A DNA stretch of 64,000 bases from Hyphomicrobiaceae bacterium (GTDB lineage: Bacteria; Pseudomonadota; Alphaproteobacteria; Rhizobiales; Hyphomicrobiaceae): NCBI GenBank assembly GCA_021775735.1, contig JAJFHG010000047.1, positions 54,257 to 118,256 of the forward strand, written 5' to 3'. The notes under the pieces were generated by a model. That model did not search any database, had not been told where the DNA came from, and saw only the letters and a list, made by a program, of their open reading frames with translations. Of this stretch, positions 1-8,001 are shown piece after piece; the stretch's first letter is position 1; every line of letters starts with the position of its first letter. A program made the translations under genes and the position numbers.

Positions 1-138
1 ACAACGTCTACGGGTGCGAAGACTGATCAAAGCGTCCCCGAACCGCCTGCCCCGTCGTCAACAAAAAACGGCAAAAGTGATGGAGCGGGACAACAGCGTC
101 GCCCAGGTCTTCTGGACCGTTTGGCCAGTGGCGACTAA
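1..138 (+). CDS. C-terminal end of an unknown protein (partial)
   Basis: Frame 1 is open from the first base to a TAA at 136-138, giving a 45-residue tail rich in Ser, Pro, Gly and Lys that ends in LLDRLASGD. The tail looks like a disordered C-terminus, and the domain that would identify the protein lies outside the window. It runs in the same direction as prfC, which begins about 200 bases later. I cannot assign a family. Confidence 0.5.
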   Translation, partial: TTSTGAKTDQSVPEPPAPSSTKNGKSDGAGQQRRPGLLDRLASGD

Positions 139-343
139 CGTGGGTTCTGCCCCCGTTCTCAAGCCCCTTCAATAGTCCTGCCGCATGATCGGTCGGTCCC
201 CACGCGTCATCTCATCGCTCACCAACGTCAAGCATTTGCTTTCCAAGCCGGGTGCTGTAGAGCTTCGCAATCACAAGCGGGTTTTCACACCGAAACCGCG
301 ATCCGCTTGACACGCCATTGGCCCAAATTGGACCCCACTCTTG

Positions 344-1921
344 ATGCCCACGCCTTTTGATCGCCGCCGGACGTTTGCCATCATCTCGCATCCCGACGCT
401 GGTAAGACCACGCTGACCGAAAAATTGCTCCACACCGGTGGCGCGATCCATCTTGCTGGCACCGTTAAAGCGCGTGGTGAAGCACGTCGTGCGCGTTCAG
501 ATTGGATGAAGATTGAGCAAGAACGTGGAATTTCGGTGACGAGTTCTGTAATGACGTTTGAACATCGAGGTCTGCAATTCAACCTCTTAGACACTCCAGG
601 TCACGAAGATTTTTCCGAAGATACGTACCGCACGCTTACAGCTGTTGACTCGGCAATCATGGTGATTGATGCGGCGAAAGGTATTGAAAGCCAGACACGC
701 AAACTGTTTGAGGTTTGTCGCCTGCGCGATATCCCGATTATCACCTTCATCAATAAAGTGGATCGCGAGGGGCGCGAACCATTTGAACTGATGGATCAAA
801 TTCAAGATGAGTTGCAGCTTGATATCACGCCGGTGGTCTGGCCCGTTGGTATGGGCGGCCGATTTTATGGCTGCTATGATATTCCAAACCAACATTTTCT
901 GACATCTACAAAAGGCAAGGGCGGCGCATTTGACGAAGTGGTCGCCTGTACCGGTCTGGATGATCCCAAAATTTCTGAACGCGTTGATGAAGATGTGTTG
1001 GCCAACGCTCGCGAGAATATGGAGCTGGCCGTTGGCGGTTATGCTCCGTTTGATAGCGAAAGCTATCGCGAAGGACATTTAACGCCGGTGGTTTTTGGTA
1101 GTGCGTTGCGCGACTTTGGCATTTTGAGTCTGCTGGATTTGGTTGCAGAGCATGCACCAGAGCCACGTCCCAGTCCAACCGATGGCCGTGTTGTTGAGCC
1201 GAAAGAAAAATCTGTGTCAGGCTTTATCTTTAAAGTGCAAGCCAACATGGACAAAAACCACCGAGATCGCATTGCTTTTATGCGACTGTGTTCGGGTGAT
1301 TTTCGTCGCGGCATGAAATTGCGCCAAGTGCGCACCGGCAAAGATGTGATGATTCACTCACCGATTATGTTTATGGCCAATGATCGTGAGATTGCCGAGG
1401 AAGCCGGTGCGGGAGACGTTATCGGTATTCCGAACCACGGCACAATTCGTGTCGGTGATACGTTCACAGAAGGTGAGGAGTTACGTTTTACGGGGTTGCC
1501 TGTATTTGCCCCTGAAATTTTAAAACGCGTGATGTTGCACGACACGACGCGCGTGAAGCAGATGCGCCAGGCTCTACAAGATTTGTCAGAAGAGGGCGTT
1601 ATCCAAATCTTCAAGCCTGATATTGGTTCGCAATGGGTCGTTGGCGTGATCGGTGTTTTGCAGCTTGAGGTGGTCAAGGACCGGGCAAAGAACGAATATA
1701 AAGTTGATCTCGATTTTGAAGAAACGCCTTATGCCACCGCGCGGTGGATGAAATCGGATGACGAAGCGGCGTTAAAGGCGTTTACATCAGCTAATCCATC
1801 CGCGGTGATGACAGACCGTGATGGCGATCCCGTATTCATGGCAAAAAGTGCCTGGGACCTCGATTTCAAGATTGAAAAAAACGAAGCCATTCAGTTCTTG
1901 AGGACGAAGGAACTGGAGTAA
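344..1921 (+). CDS. prfC: Peptide chain release factor 3
   Basis: This is the class-II release-factor GTPase that recycles RF1 and RF2 from the ribosome after termination. The 525-residue product has the usual RF3 length. Visible GTPase motifs are the P-loop SHPDAGKTT (residues 15-23), the switch-I stretch RGISVTSS (61-68), DTPGHEDF (83-90) and NKVD (137-140). The elongation-factor-type domain 2 and the RF3 C-terminal domain follow. SHPDAGKT in place of the elongation-factor GHVDHGKT separates RF3 from EF-Tu and EF-G. A TTG directly precedes the chosen ATG (TTG at 341), so the start could be one codon earlier. No strong Shine-Dalgarno sequence is visible. The stop codon is followed at once by a convergent tRNA gene. 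Confidence 0.96.
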   Translation: MPTPFDRRRTFAIISHPDAGKTTLTEKLLHTGGAIHLAGTVKARGEARRARSDWMKIEQERGISVTSSVMTFEHRGLQFNLLDTPGHEDFSEDTYRTLTAVDSAIMVIDAAKGIESQTRKLFEVCRLRDIPIITFINKVDREGREPFELMDQIQDELQLDITPVVWPVGMGGRFYGCYDIPNQHFLTSTKGKGGAFDEVVACTGLDDPKISERVDEDVLANARENMELAVGGYAPFDSESYREGHLTPVVFGSALRDFGILSLLDLVAEHAPEPRPSPTDGRVVEPKEKSVSGFIFKVQANMDKNHRDRIAFMRLCSGDFRRGMKLRQVRTGKDVMIHSPIMFMANDREIAEEAGAGDVIGIPNHGTIRVGDTFTEGEELRFTGLPVFAPEILKRVMLHDTTRVKQMRQALQDLSEEGVIQIFKPDIGSQWVVGVIGVLQLEVVKDRAKNEYKVDLDFEETPYATARWMKSDDEAALKAFTSANPSAVMTDRDGDPVFMAKSAWDLDFKIEKNEAIQFLRTKELE

Positions 1922-1927
1922 AGAGCA

Positions 1928-2003
1928 TGGCGCCCCGTACGGGACTCGAACCCGTGTTACCGGCGTGAGAGGCCGGCGTCCTAGGCCACTAGACGAACGG
2001 GGC
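1928..2003 (-). tRNA. tRNA-Glu (anticodon CUC)
   Basis: Read on the minus strand, the sequence folds into a 76-nt cloverleaf. The acceptor arm GCCCCGU pairs with ACGGGGC, followed by discriminator G and an encoded CCA. The anticodon stem CCGGC/GCCGG encloses the loop CUCUCAC with anticodon CUC. The T-arm carries GGGTTCGAGTCCC. The D-arm and variable-region layout match bacterial tRNA-Glu. It lies 6 nt beyond the prfC stop codon, in convergent orientation. Confidence 0.96.
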
Positions 2004-2149
2004 GCTGAGCGCACTGAGCAGCGCGTGTTTTGCTACATGCGCTCATGATATGGGGTACGCCTCAGTCATCTGCAAGCTTTACCAGATCGCGTCGTTTCTT
2101 ATCTTCTAGTATAGCGGTAAGCGTTTTGCAGTGCTAAAGCAGCTGCGCA

Positions 2150-3184
2150 ATGATCCAAGATCCCATAATTGACCCTGTTGAGATTGTCGTGTCCGATGCT
2201 GATGTTGGTCGCCGCCTTGACCATGTTCTGACCGAAACCGTTGCTGACATGAGCCGATCACGCTTGCAAGCCCTTGTGCGCCAGGGCGCAGTTCTTGTTT
2301 CTGATCAGGTTGTGTTGGACCCTGGCGCCAAAGTCAGGGCTGGTGATCTCATCGTACTGACCATTCCCGAGCCAACACCTGCTAAGCCTAAGCCCGAGCA
2401 GATTGCGCTTCACGTTGTCTACGAAGATGATGCGCTGGTCGTTATCGATAAACCCGCGGGCCTCGTTGTTCACCCCGCTCCTGGTAATCGTACCGGTACA
2501 CTAGTCAATGCGCTGATTGCTCATTGTGGGGATAGCCTTTCTGGCATTGGTGGGGAACGTCGACCTGGTATTGTGCACCGCTTGGATAAAGATACGTCGG
2601 GTTTGCTGGTTGTCGCGAAAACAGATCGCGCCCATCGCGGGCTTGCCGATCAGTTCGCAGCCCACGGTCGCGATGGGAAACTAGAACGGACCTATCAAGC
2701 TTTGGTTTGGGGTGCATTTGATCGCCCGACCGGGACAATTACGGCTAATCTTGCACGCTCGCAGTCCAATCGTACAAAGATGGCGGTTGTCTCAGATGAG
2801 AAAGGTCAGGCTGCGGTGACACACTACGAAGTCCGAAAAGTTTTTGAGGACACCGGGGGGCAACCTGTCGCCAGCTTGATCACAGCGCGACTAGAGACCG
2901 GGCGGACGCACCAAATCAGAGTGCACATGACCCATACCGGGCATCCGGTTATTGGTGACTCGGTTTATGGCGCTGGATTCAAGGCCAAAGTGAATCGATT
3001 ACCTCAGAGTGCCCAACACGCGATAGCTGCGCTTGGACGTCAAGCGTTACACGCTGTTAGTTTGGGTTTTGAGCATCCCATCTCACACAAAGCGATGCAA
3101 TTTGAGTCGCCCTTACCCGTTGATCTGTTAACCGTAAAAGAGAGACTTGAAGCGGGTGCAGAAAATCCTCGGAAAAAAAAGTGA
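2150..3184 (+). CDS. rluD: RluA/RluD-family 23S rRNA pseudouridine synthase
   Basis: The enzyme isomerises uridine to pseudouridine in 23S rRNA (positions 1911, 1915 and 1917 for RluD proper). The 344-residue protein has an N-terminal S4 RNA-binding domain (about residues 15-70) followed by the pseudouridine synthase fold. The family motif HRLDKDTSG spans 143-151 and contains the catalytic Asp146; RTHQIRVH appears further on. S4 plus this catalytic domain is the RluD/RluC architecture, and the sequence alone does not fully separate the two. It often sits next to rpoH in alphaproteobacteria, as here. Confidence 0.88.
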   Translation: MIQDPIIDPVEIVVSDADVGRRLDHVLTETVADMSRSRLQALVRQGAVLVSDQVVLDPGAKVRAGDLIVLTIPEPTPAKPKPEQIALHVVYEDDALVVIDKPAGLVVHPAPGNRTGTLVNALIAHCGDSLSGIGGERRPGIVHRLDKDTSGLLVVAKTDRAHRGLADQFAAHGRDGKLERTYQALVWGAFDRPTGTITANLARSQSNRTKMAVVSDEKGQAAVTHYEVRKVFEDTGGQPVASLITARLETGRTHQIRVHMTHTGHPVIGDSVYGAGFKAKVNRLPQSAQHAIAALGRQALHAVSLGFEHPISHKAMQFESPLPVDLLTVKERLEAGAENPRKKK

Positions 3185-3310
3185 AAATCGAATGTTTTTG
3201 CCCCCTGAAATGTTTACCAAAACCTTGCGTAGAACAATTACGTTAGGGTTGCTTAACCAATCGCGGGCTATACTCGTCTGTACAATGCGAATAAAAGTCA
3301 GGTGGCCGGT

Positions 3311-3574
3311 ATGGATGTCAGGTTTAAAGTTACAGCCGTCAGTTTTATCGTGGTCATGCTGCTGCTCAGCAAGGCTGATGCTGGCATGATGCAGGGCATC
3401 ACGGGCGTTTATGCAGCGCTTGGCGGATTGTTGATTTTTGCGGCCATTGCTTTGTTCCCAAGTCTCACCCGGGGCGATAACGTTGACCGGTCCAAAGCCG
3501 GTGGTGGTTGGAGTGATCGCATCGAGTTTGATGAACCACCAGTCAAAGAGGATAGCGAAAGCTCCTGGCGCTAG
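3311..3574 (+). CDS. Small two-helix membrane protein, unknown function
   Basis: An 87-residue protein with a hydrophobic N-terminal stretch (about residues 5-23) that could be a signal or anchor, and a second hydrophobic segment (about 30-52). A polar tail rich in Asp, Glu, Ser and Arg follows. I chose the ATG at 3311 because AGGTGG lies about 8 nt upstream; a GTG at 3302 in the same frame is possible. It sits between rluD and rpoH on the same strand. I recognise no family. Confidence 0.6.
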   Translation: MDVRFKVTAVSFIVVMLLLSKADAGMMQGITGVYAALGGLLIFAAIALFPSLTRGDNVDRSKAGGGWSDRIEFDEPPVKEDSESSWR

Positions 3575-3679
3575 AGAAATCTGTGTTTCGTCAACCGCAG
3601 ATAATTTGATTGAGTTGGCGCGCCCTGCCTGGGCCCCCAGGAGTCCGCTTGAAAGCACCGGTTGGCGGGCCTAAGACCC

Positions 3680-3708
3680 CTTGAAATTGGGCCAATCTAC
3701 CCCCATCT
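3680..3708 (+). promoter_or_regulatory. Heat-shock (sigma-32 type) promoter upstream of rpoH
   Basis: CTTGAA at 3680-3685 and CCCCATCT at 3701-3708 are separated by 15 nt and match the Escherichia coli sigma-32 consensus (CTTGAA, then CCCCATNT). CC precedes the -35, as in the extended consensus. The start codon of rpoH is about 185 nt downstream, giving a long leader. The likely role is autoregulated or heat-induced transcription of rpoH, which is known in other alphaproteobacteria. The match is seen; the activity is inferred. Confidence 0.65.
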
Positions 3709-3892
3709 ACACAACAAGTTGTGCTGCGACATGATCCATCTCAGCATATCTATGCCTTGAGCTTGACATGAGCCATGGTGTATGACGGTTGACCGCCATT
3801 CGAGGCACCATAATTGGCCCTCGGTGCGGTCCTGTTCGTGCGCAACATGCAAGGTGTAGCGTGTACTTGTCTGAAATTGAGAGAAGAGGGAT

Positions 3893-4795
3893 ATGGCCAC
3901 TAATCGGGTTCCAACAGTTCCAAGTTCGACAACGGGTCTGTCACGGTATCTTGCGGATGTCCGTAAGTTTCCAATGCTTGAGCCGGATGAAGAATTTATG
4001 CTGGCTAAACGTTGGAAAGAGCATGGTGATACTGATGCCGCCCATCAGCTTGTTACCTCGCACTTGCGCTTGGTGGCCAAGATTGCGATGGGCTATCGCG
4101 GTTATGGTCTGCCCGTTGGTGAAGTCATTTCCGAAGGCAATGTGGGTCTGATGCAAGCGGTGAAAAAGTTTGAGCCGGATAAAGGCTTCAGACTTGCCAC
4201 CTATGCGATGTGGTGGATCCGCGCTTCGATCCAGGAATACGTGCTGCGCTCATGGAGCCTTGTAAAAATGGGCACCACGGCAGCGCAAAAGAAATTATTC
4301 TTCAATCTGCGTCGCGCTAAGAGCAAATTGCAGGCGCTGGACGATGGCGACCTGAAGCCTGATCAAGTCAAAAAGATTGCTGAGCAACTTGGTGTATCTG
4401 AGACCGATGTTGTGTCGATGAACCGCCGTCTTGGTGGAGATTCCTCACTCAACGCGCCGTTGAAGGCGGATGATGCAACTGGTGAATGGCAAGATTGGCT
4501 GACAGATGACGGGCCAACTCAGGAAGAGATGTTGGCGGATTCTGAGGAGCTTGAGCATCGCCGCAACTATCTCGCCAATGCACTTGAAATCTTGAATGAT
4601 CGCGAGCGCGCTATTTTTGAGGCACGACGCCTGAAAGAGTCGCCAAAAACGCTGGAACAACTCAGCCAAGTGTTTGGTGTGTCGCGCGAGCGCATTCGCC
4701 AGATTGAGGTGCGCGCTTTCGAGAAGGTGCAGGACGCGGTTCAGGAGGCCGCGCAAGCTGCTGAAGCAGGTGGTGCTTCCGCTGGCGAAGCGTAG
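3893..4795 (+). CDS. rpoH: RNA polymerase heat-shock sigma factor (sigma-32)
   Basis: This alternative sigma factor directs RNA polymerase to chaperone and protease genes. The 300-residue protein has sigma region 2 (about residues 45-118, including the SEGNVGLMQAVKKF core and the TYAMWWIR stretch). The diagnostic RpoH box QKKLFFNLR is at 132-140, and region 4 near the C-terminus carries VSRERIRQIEVRAFEK. The RpoH box rules out RpoD and RpoS. The start has AGAAGAGGGAT just upstream. A sigma-32-like promoter lies 185 nt upstream, and the leader is long enough for temperature-dependent folding, though I did not resolve a structure. Some relatives carry two RpoH paralogues; only one is in this window. 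Confidence 0.96.
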   Translation: MATNRVPTVPSSTTGLSRYLADVRKFPMLEPDEEFMLAKRWKEHGDTDAAHQLVTSHLRLVAKIAMGYRGYGLPVGEVISEGNVGLMQAVKKFEPDKGFRLATYAMWWIRASIQEYVLRSWSLVKMGTTAAQKKLFFNLRRAKSKLQALDDGDLKPDQVKKIAEQLGVSETDVVSMNRRLGGDSSLNAPLKADDATGEWQDWLTDDGPTQEEMLADSEELEHRRNYLANALEILNDRERAIFEARRLKESPKTLEQLSQVFGVSRERIRQIEVRAFEKVQDAVQEAAQAAEAGGASAGEA

Positions 4796-5472
4796 GCGAG
4801 TGGCGTTTAAGCCTGCGCGCTCCAATCACTTAGCCGCCTCACAACGTGTTTTGCAGCAACAGTTGTAGGGCCTATAGGGCTCAATCCTCGGTTGGATATC
4901 GCGCTGTCATACGAATCAGGATAGATCTGGGAGGCCGGTTGTGGATAACTCTGCAACCGCCTGCATCTGAAGCGCTTTTTGCTCTTCAGATGGCCTGAGT
5001 GCGTGCGTTAGGACAGCAGGAGATGAAGACCTCTTGATTTTCCTAAGCCAGGTTTTGAAACCACTTGGCAGACCAGCTCGCTTAGATGGGTGTCGGCGCC
5101 GGACGGAGCCGCGCGAGGGAACATCTGGCAGCAACGCATGGGCTCAACATTATGAGGCCGTCCAACCATCCCGTGTCTTCACTCGCCAATTTGTAGTTTC
5201 AGGTTGTGAACCGCTGGCCTTCCCAGGTCTGAGGTTTTGCGCGTTGACTCAATTGGCCAGTTTGAGCGTCAAGACACGGAGCACACGCGACGATGGAGTT
5301 CGCAATGCTAAGGCATCTCCGCATATTTCTTACGCCAGCTTCCAACACGAAAGAGTCTCAGAGGAGTATCCACTTTGACCCCTATTGGTATCTTGTTTTG
5401 CTCTGGCGCTTAAGACCTTTGCATCCTCCAAGTAGCATCTAGTTGACCTTTGCCGGCACCGCTGGCCACACA
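4796..5472. other. Long stretch without a convincing gene between rpoH and amiC
   Basis: About 680 nt without a recognisable protein. Short open frames on both strands (for example 5034-5378 plus and 4916-5134 minus) have low-complexity, Arg/Ser-rich translations and no recognisable domain. Visible structure is confined to two adjacent hairpins at 4936-4992, a DnaA-box-like 9-mer inside the first of them, and a terminator at the right edge. It could hold a small RNA, but I cannot name one. Confidence 0.4.
4936..4992. other. Two adjacent perfect hairpins
   Basis: CGGTTG (4936-4941) pairs with CAACCG (4954-4959). Immediately after, CATCTGAAG (4964-4972) pairs with CTTCAGATG (4984-4992) around an 11-nt loop. 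No T-run follows on the plus strand, so this is not a standard intrinsic terminator. It may be part of a structured RNA or the rpoH 3' end. Confidence 0.4.
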
Positions 5473-5473
5473 C

Positions 5474-5505
5474 AAAAAAAGGCCAGTCACGCGACTGGCC
5501 TTTTT
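5474..5505. terminator. Bidirectional intrinsic terminator
   Basis: An 8-bp GC-rich stem, GGCCAGTC with GACTGGCC (5481-5500), surrounds a 4-nt loop. It has an A-run on the left and TTTTT on the right, so it can act in both directions. It would end minus-strand amiC transcripts (stop codon at 5545) and any plus-strand read-through from rpoH. Confidence 0.85.
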
Positions 5506-5544
5506 ATTATGATGGGATTTGTGCGCGCGGTGCGTTCCCGAGCC

Positions 5545-6870
5545 CTACATTGGGAAGGCTGCGATCTGTTGGCCGAAATAATCATCGACAGCCTGCGTAA
5601 GTGAGTCTGCAACTTTTTTGCGCCATTGATCAGAGTTCAGCCGTGCTGCATCACTTTTGTTGGTCACGTAGGCAAGCTCGATCAACACGGATGGAAACTT
5701 TTGTGTCTTGAGAACGCGAAAGCCTGCGCTTTTATGTGGTTTGCGACGCATGGTTGTGGAGCGCCCCATGTAATTGATGATAGATTTCGAGAATAGCTCG
5801 GTGCGATCTCTTGTGGCGTCAACTTCGCGCTTGGCAAGGTCTGATAAAAAGCCTTTAACGACAGAAACATCGCCTCGTGCCCGTTTTACTCCGGCCATTT
5901 CTTTGCGGGTCAACAAGTTGGACCCTGCTTTGCGCCGTGTACTGCGACTGAGGCCTTTAGCGAGCGAATCCCGTAGCGAGTACACTGTGGCACCGCTTGC
6001 TGCCGAACGCGCATAATCAGCGTGAATAGCCATAAATAGGTTAGCTTTATGGCGTTCTGCGTAGCTTACGCGTTCAGATAGCTTGATGAACTTGTCGGTG
6101 TCGCGGGTCATGAGAACTTTGTAGCGACCCGTTGCTTCGAGCTCGTCACGCAACATTTTTCCAAAAGCGAGAACAACCTCTTTTTCAATAATACCATTTT
6201 TCTTCGCCCCTGAATCATGACCGCCATGGCCGGGATCAATGACGATAACGGGCTTGTAGGAATTTGCGCGAATTTCTGACGGACGTTGGGCTTTGGTCGG
6301 CAACGGCGGCTGCAAGCGTCCAGCGCCAAGGCTATATGTTGGTGGTGGAATATTGCGCGGTGGCTGCTTGACTATTGCTGATCTAACGACAGGCACGGTC
6401 GACACTGGGATCATATCGAGGGCCAGTTCTTTTCCAGGTCCATCTTCCGCAGCTTGGATAATTGCCTTTTCAACGATCACCGGTTCGGTGACTTCAATGA
6501 CGATGCGTGAGCTGCCAGGTGCTGACTTGCCTCCGCGAAACGCCTTCACAAGACCAACAGCGTGACCTTGCAGTGGGGGGGGTAATCTGAGTTTAACGTT
6601 GGGGAGTTCGACGACCACGCGGTTTGGGCTCGCGAGCGAAAAGACCTGAAATTCGACGTGCTGTTCCAGTCCGATACGAAACCGCGTGCGTTTTTTCTGT
6701 GCCTCGCGCTCGGCTTCTTTCTCGGCAGCGCTTGATGGTGTGGATGGCGACAGTATGCGCGACCACATTTCCATGAAGCCTTCTGCATGAGATGCAGTGG
6801 CGCCAAGCACAGTCAGTGCGGCAAATATCATTAAATGCGACAGAACCTGCCGCATCGGCCCAAAACCCAT
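5545..6870 (-). CDS. amiC: N-acetylmuramoyl-L-alanine amidase (AmiC-type, AMIN + Amidase_3)
   Basis: This zinc hydrolase cleaves the amide bond between MurNAc and the stem peptide and is used in daughter-cell separation. The protein has about 441 residues. A signal peptide ends at SHA (about residue 29), an AMIN septal-targeting domain spans about 60-160, and a proline-rich linker follows. The Amidase_3 domain starts near 205, with probable zinc ligands in DPGHGG (His215), IIEKEV (Glu229) and AIHAD (His283), and a late Glu in LIELAYVTN. I chose ATG 6870 (GGGGGT upstream); TTG 6894 and ATG 6855 are alternatives. In many alphaproteobacteria this gene is divergent from rne, which is absent here. 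A CtrA-like box lies upstream. Confidence 0.93.
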   Translation of the reverse strand: MGFGPMRQVLSHLMIFAALTVLGATASHAEGFMEMWSRILSPSTPSSAAEKEAEREAQKKRTRFRIGLEQHVEFQVFSLASPNRVVVELPNVKLRLPPPLQGHAVGLVKAFRGGKSAPGSSRIVIEVTEPVIVEKAIIQAAEDGPGKELALDMIPVSTVPVVRSAIVKQPPRNIPPPTYSLGAGRLQPPLPTKAQRPSEIRANSYKPVIVIDPGHGGHDSGAKKNGIIEKEVVLAFGKMLRDELEATGRYKVLMTRDTDKFIKLSERVSYAERHKANLFMAIHADYARSAASGATVYSLRDSLAKGLSRSTRRKAGSNLLTRKEMAGVKRARGDVSVVKGFLSDLAKREVDATRDRTELFSKSIINYMGRSTTMRRKPHKSAGFRVLKTQKFPSVLIELAYVTNKSDAARLNSDQWRKKVADSLTQAVDDYFGQQIAAFPM

Positions 6871-7180
6871 TTCAATCGACCCCCGTCTATGCAACCTGGT
6901 CCCAACTTTGTGGAGTTATTGAACGATCACCCGGAAAGATGGCCTTTTCCAGGACAGTGTCAGGCAATGTTAAGGTTATGAGGCTGGCAGGGTTAACGGA
7001 TGCTTAAGAACTTGATTCGAAATAGATATATCGGGGTTTTTTGTGCCGCCGTTAGGGCTGGATGTGGCGCCAGTTCCAAACCTGGGTCGGAGCTGTCGCT
7101 GATACCCTCCAGCGCAATCTTATCTCAGGCGGTCGTAATGACGGGCGGCTGGGACTAAGTCTCTGAAAATGCCCACGTTA
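6871..7180. other. Upstream region of amiC, no gene seen
   Basis: About 310 nt between the moaE stop codon and the amiC start, both on the minus strand. It holds a TTAA-N7-TTAA element and a nearby GANTC site (7014-7018). No open frame here looks real. It is probably the amiC promoter region. Confidence 0.5.
6993..7007. promoter_or_regulatory. CtrA-type box (TTAA-N7-TTAA)
   Basis: TTAA at 6993-6996, seven bases, then TTAA at 7004-7007, the canonical CtrA half-site arrangement. It lies about 125 nt upstream of the amiC start codon, with a GATTC methylation site 7 nt further away. One such match per 64 kb is expected by chance, so location is the main argument. Confidence 0.4.
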
Positions 7181-7639
7181 CTATGATTTTTGCCAGCGGT
7201 TCTTGGCGGTAGCATCGCCTTCACGGCATGACACCCACTCTGCTTCACCAGAGGCTAGGGTTTCCTTCTTCCAAAACGGCGCATCCGATTTGAGAAAATC
7301 CATGATGAATTGGGCTGCTTCGAAGGCGGCCTGGCGATGCGGTGATGCGGTGATGACCAGCACAATCTGTGCACCTGGCTCTAGTTTGCCAATACGGTGG
7401 ATAATCCGGCTGGCGTTTAAGGGCCAGCGTTCATTGGCTTCGGCTTCGATGCGCTGAAGTTCAGCTTCCGTCATGCCGGGATAGTGTTCCAGTGACATAT
7501 CTAACAGCGCCTTGCCGTCTGCTTCACCACGCACGAGGCCAGTGAACGACACGCAAGCCCCAATGTCGGACCGCCGGTCTGTGATCGCTTTCATTTCGGC
7601 GGCGATATCAAAGTCTTCGTTTTGAACCCGAACACTCAC
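7181..7639 (-). CDS. moaE: Molybdopterin synthase catalytic subunit
   Basis: MoaE binds precursor Z (cPMP) and, with thiocarboxylated MoaD, inserts the dithiolene sulfurs to form molybdopterin. The 152-residue product has family hallmarks: the early SFTGLVRG stretch, ASPHRQAAF with His101-Arg102, and active-site lysines in FLKSDAPFWKK (Lys117 and Lys124/125, equivalent to Lys119 and Lys126 of the E. coli enzyme). It follows moaD on the same strand after about 84 nt, and the pair with pgsA forms a probable pgsA-moaD-moaE transcription unit. Confidence 0.95.
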   Translation of the reverse strand: MSVRVQNEDFDIAAEMKAITDRRSDIGACVSFTGLVRGEADGKALLDMSLEHYPGMTEAELQRIEAEANERWPLNASRIIHRIGKLEPGAQIVLVITASPHRQAAFEAAQFIMDFLKSDAPFWKKETLASGEAEWVSCREGDATAKNRWQKS

Positions 7640-7723
7640 GGTGGTTTGAACCTCCCTACGTCACTCGCATTGGGTCGCTAGATGGAGTGTAAAGCGCTGC
7701 AACTATTTTTTGCCAACGCCGTG

Positions 7724-7999
7724 TTAGCCGCCAGTGACTGGAGGAAAAAAGGCAACTTCTTTGCCGTCACCCAGGGCAACATCATTCGTGACGTGCTTCT
7801 GGTCAATGGCGGTTCGGATGATACCTGGATTGGCAAACGCGGCTTGATATTCTGCACCCTGGGTTTTCAGCCAGTCTATCAGATCAGCAACGGTGATGAT
7901 GCTATCTGGCACGGAGCGGATTTCGTCTGCTACGCCGATTTTTTCACGGACCCACGCGAAGTACCTGAGCTGGACTGTGCTAGTGCTGGCGTTTGACAT
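7724..7999 (-). CDS. moaD: Molybdopterin synthase sulfur-carrier subunit
   Basis: A ubiquitin-fold sulfur carrier of 91 residues. The C-terminal Gly-Gly (PPVTGG) is adenylated by MoeB and thiocarboxylated before sulfur transfer to precursor Z bound by MoaE. The LRYFAWVREKIG start and the late EVAFFPPVTGG are typical of MoaD. The gene starts only 2 nt after the pgsA stop codon, so the two are probably co-transcribed and perhaps translationally coupled. The partner moaE follows. Confidence 0.94.
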   Translation of the reverse strand: MSNASTSTVQLRYFAWVREKIGVADEIRSVPDSIITVADLIDWLKTQGAEYQAAFANPGIIRTAIDQKHVTNDVALGDGKEVAFFPPVTGG

Positions 8000-8001
8000 C
8001 T

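Noticed and set aside
3263..3274. TATACT -10 candidate upstream of the small membrane gene at 3311
   Set aside because: No -35 at a usable distance; not listed as a promoter.
4916..5134. 72-residue open frame on the minus strand
   Set aside because: TTG start, no family resemblance, runs through two hairpins. Not supported.
5034..5378. 114-residue open frame on the plus strand
   Set aside because: Low-information Arg/Ser/Pro-rich sequence, no Shine-Dalgarno, no recognisable family. Treated as non-coding.
7021..7045. GGGG followed by TTTTTT, resembling a terminator
   Set aside because: No stable stem before the T-run.
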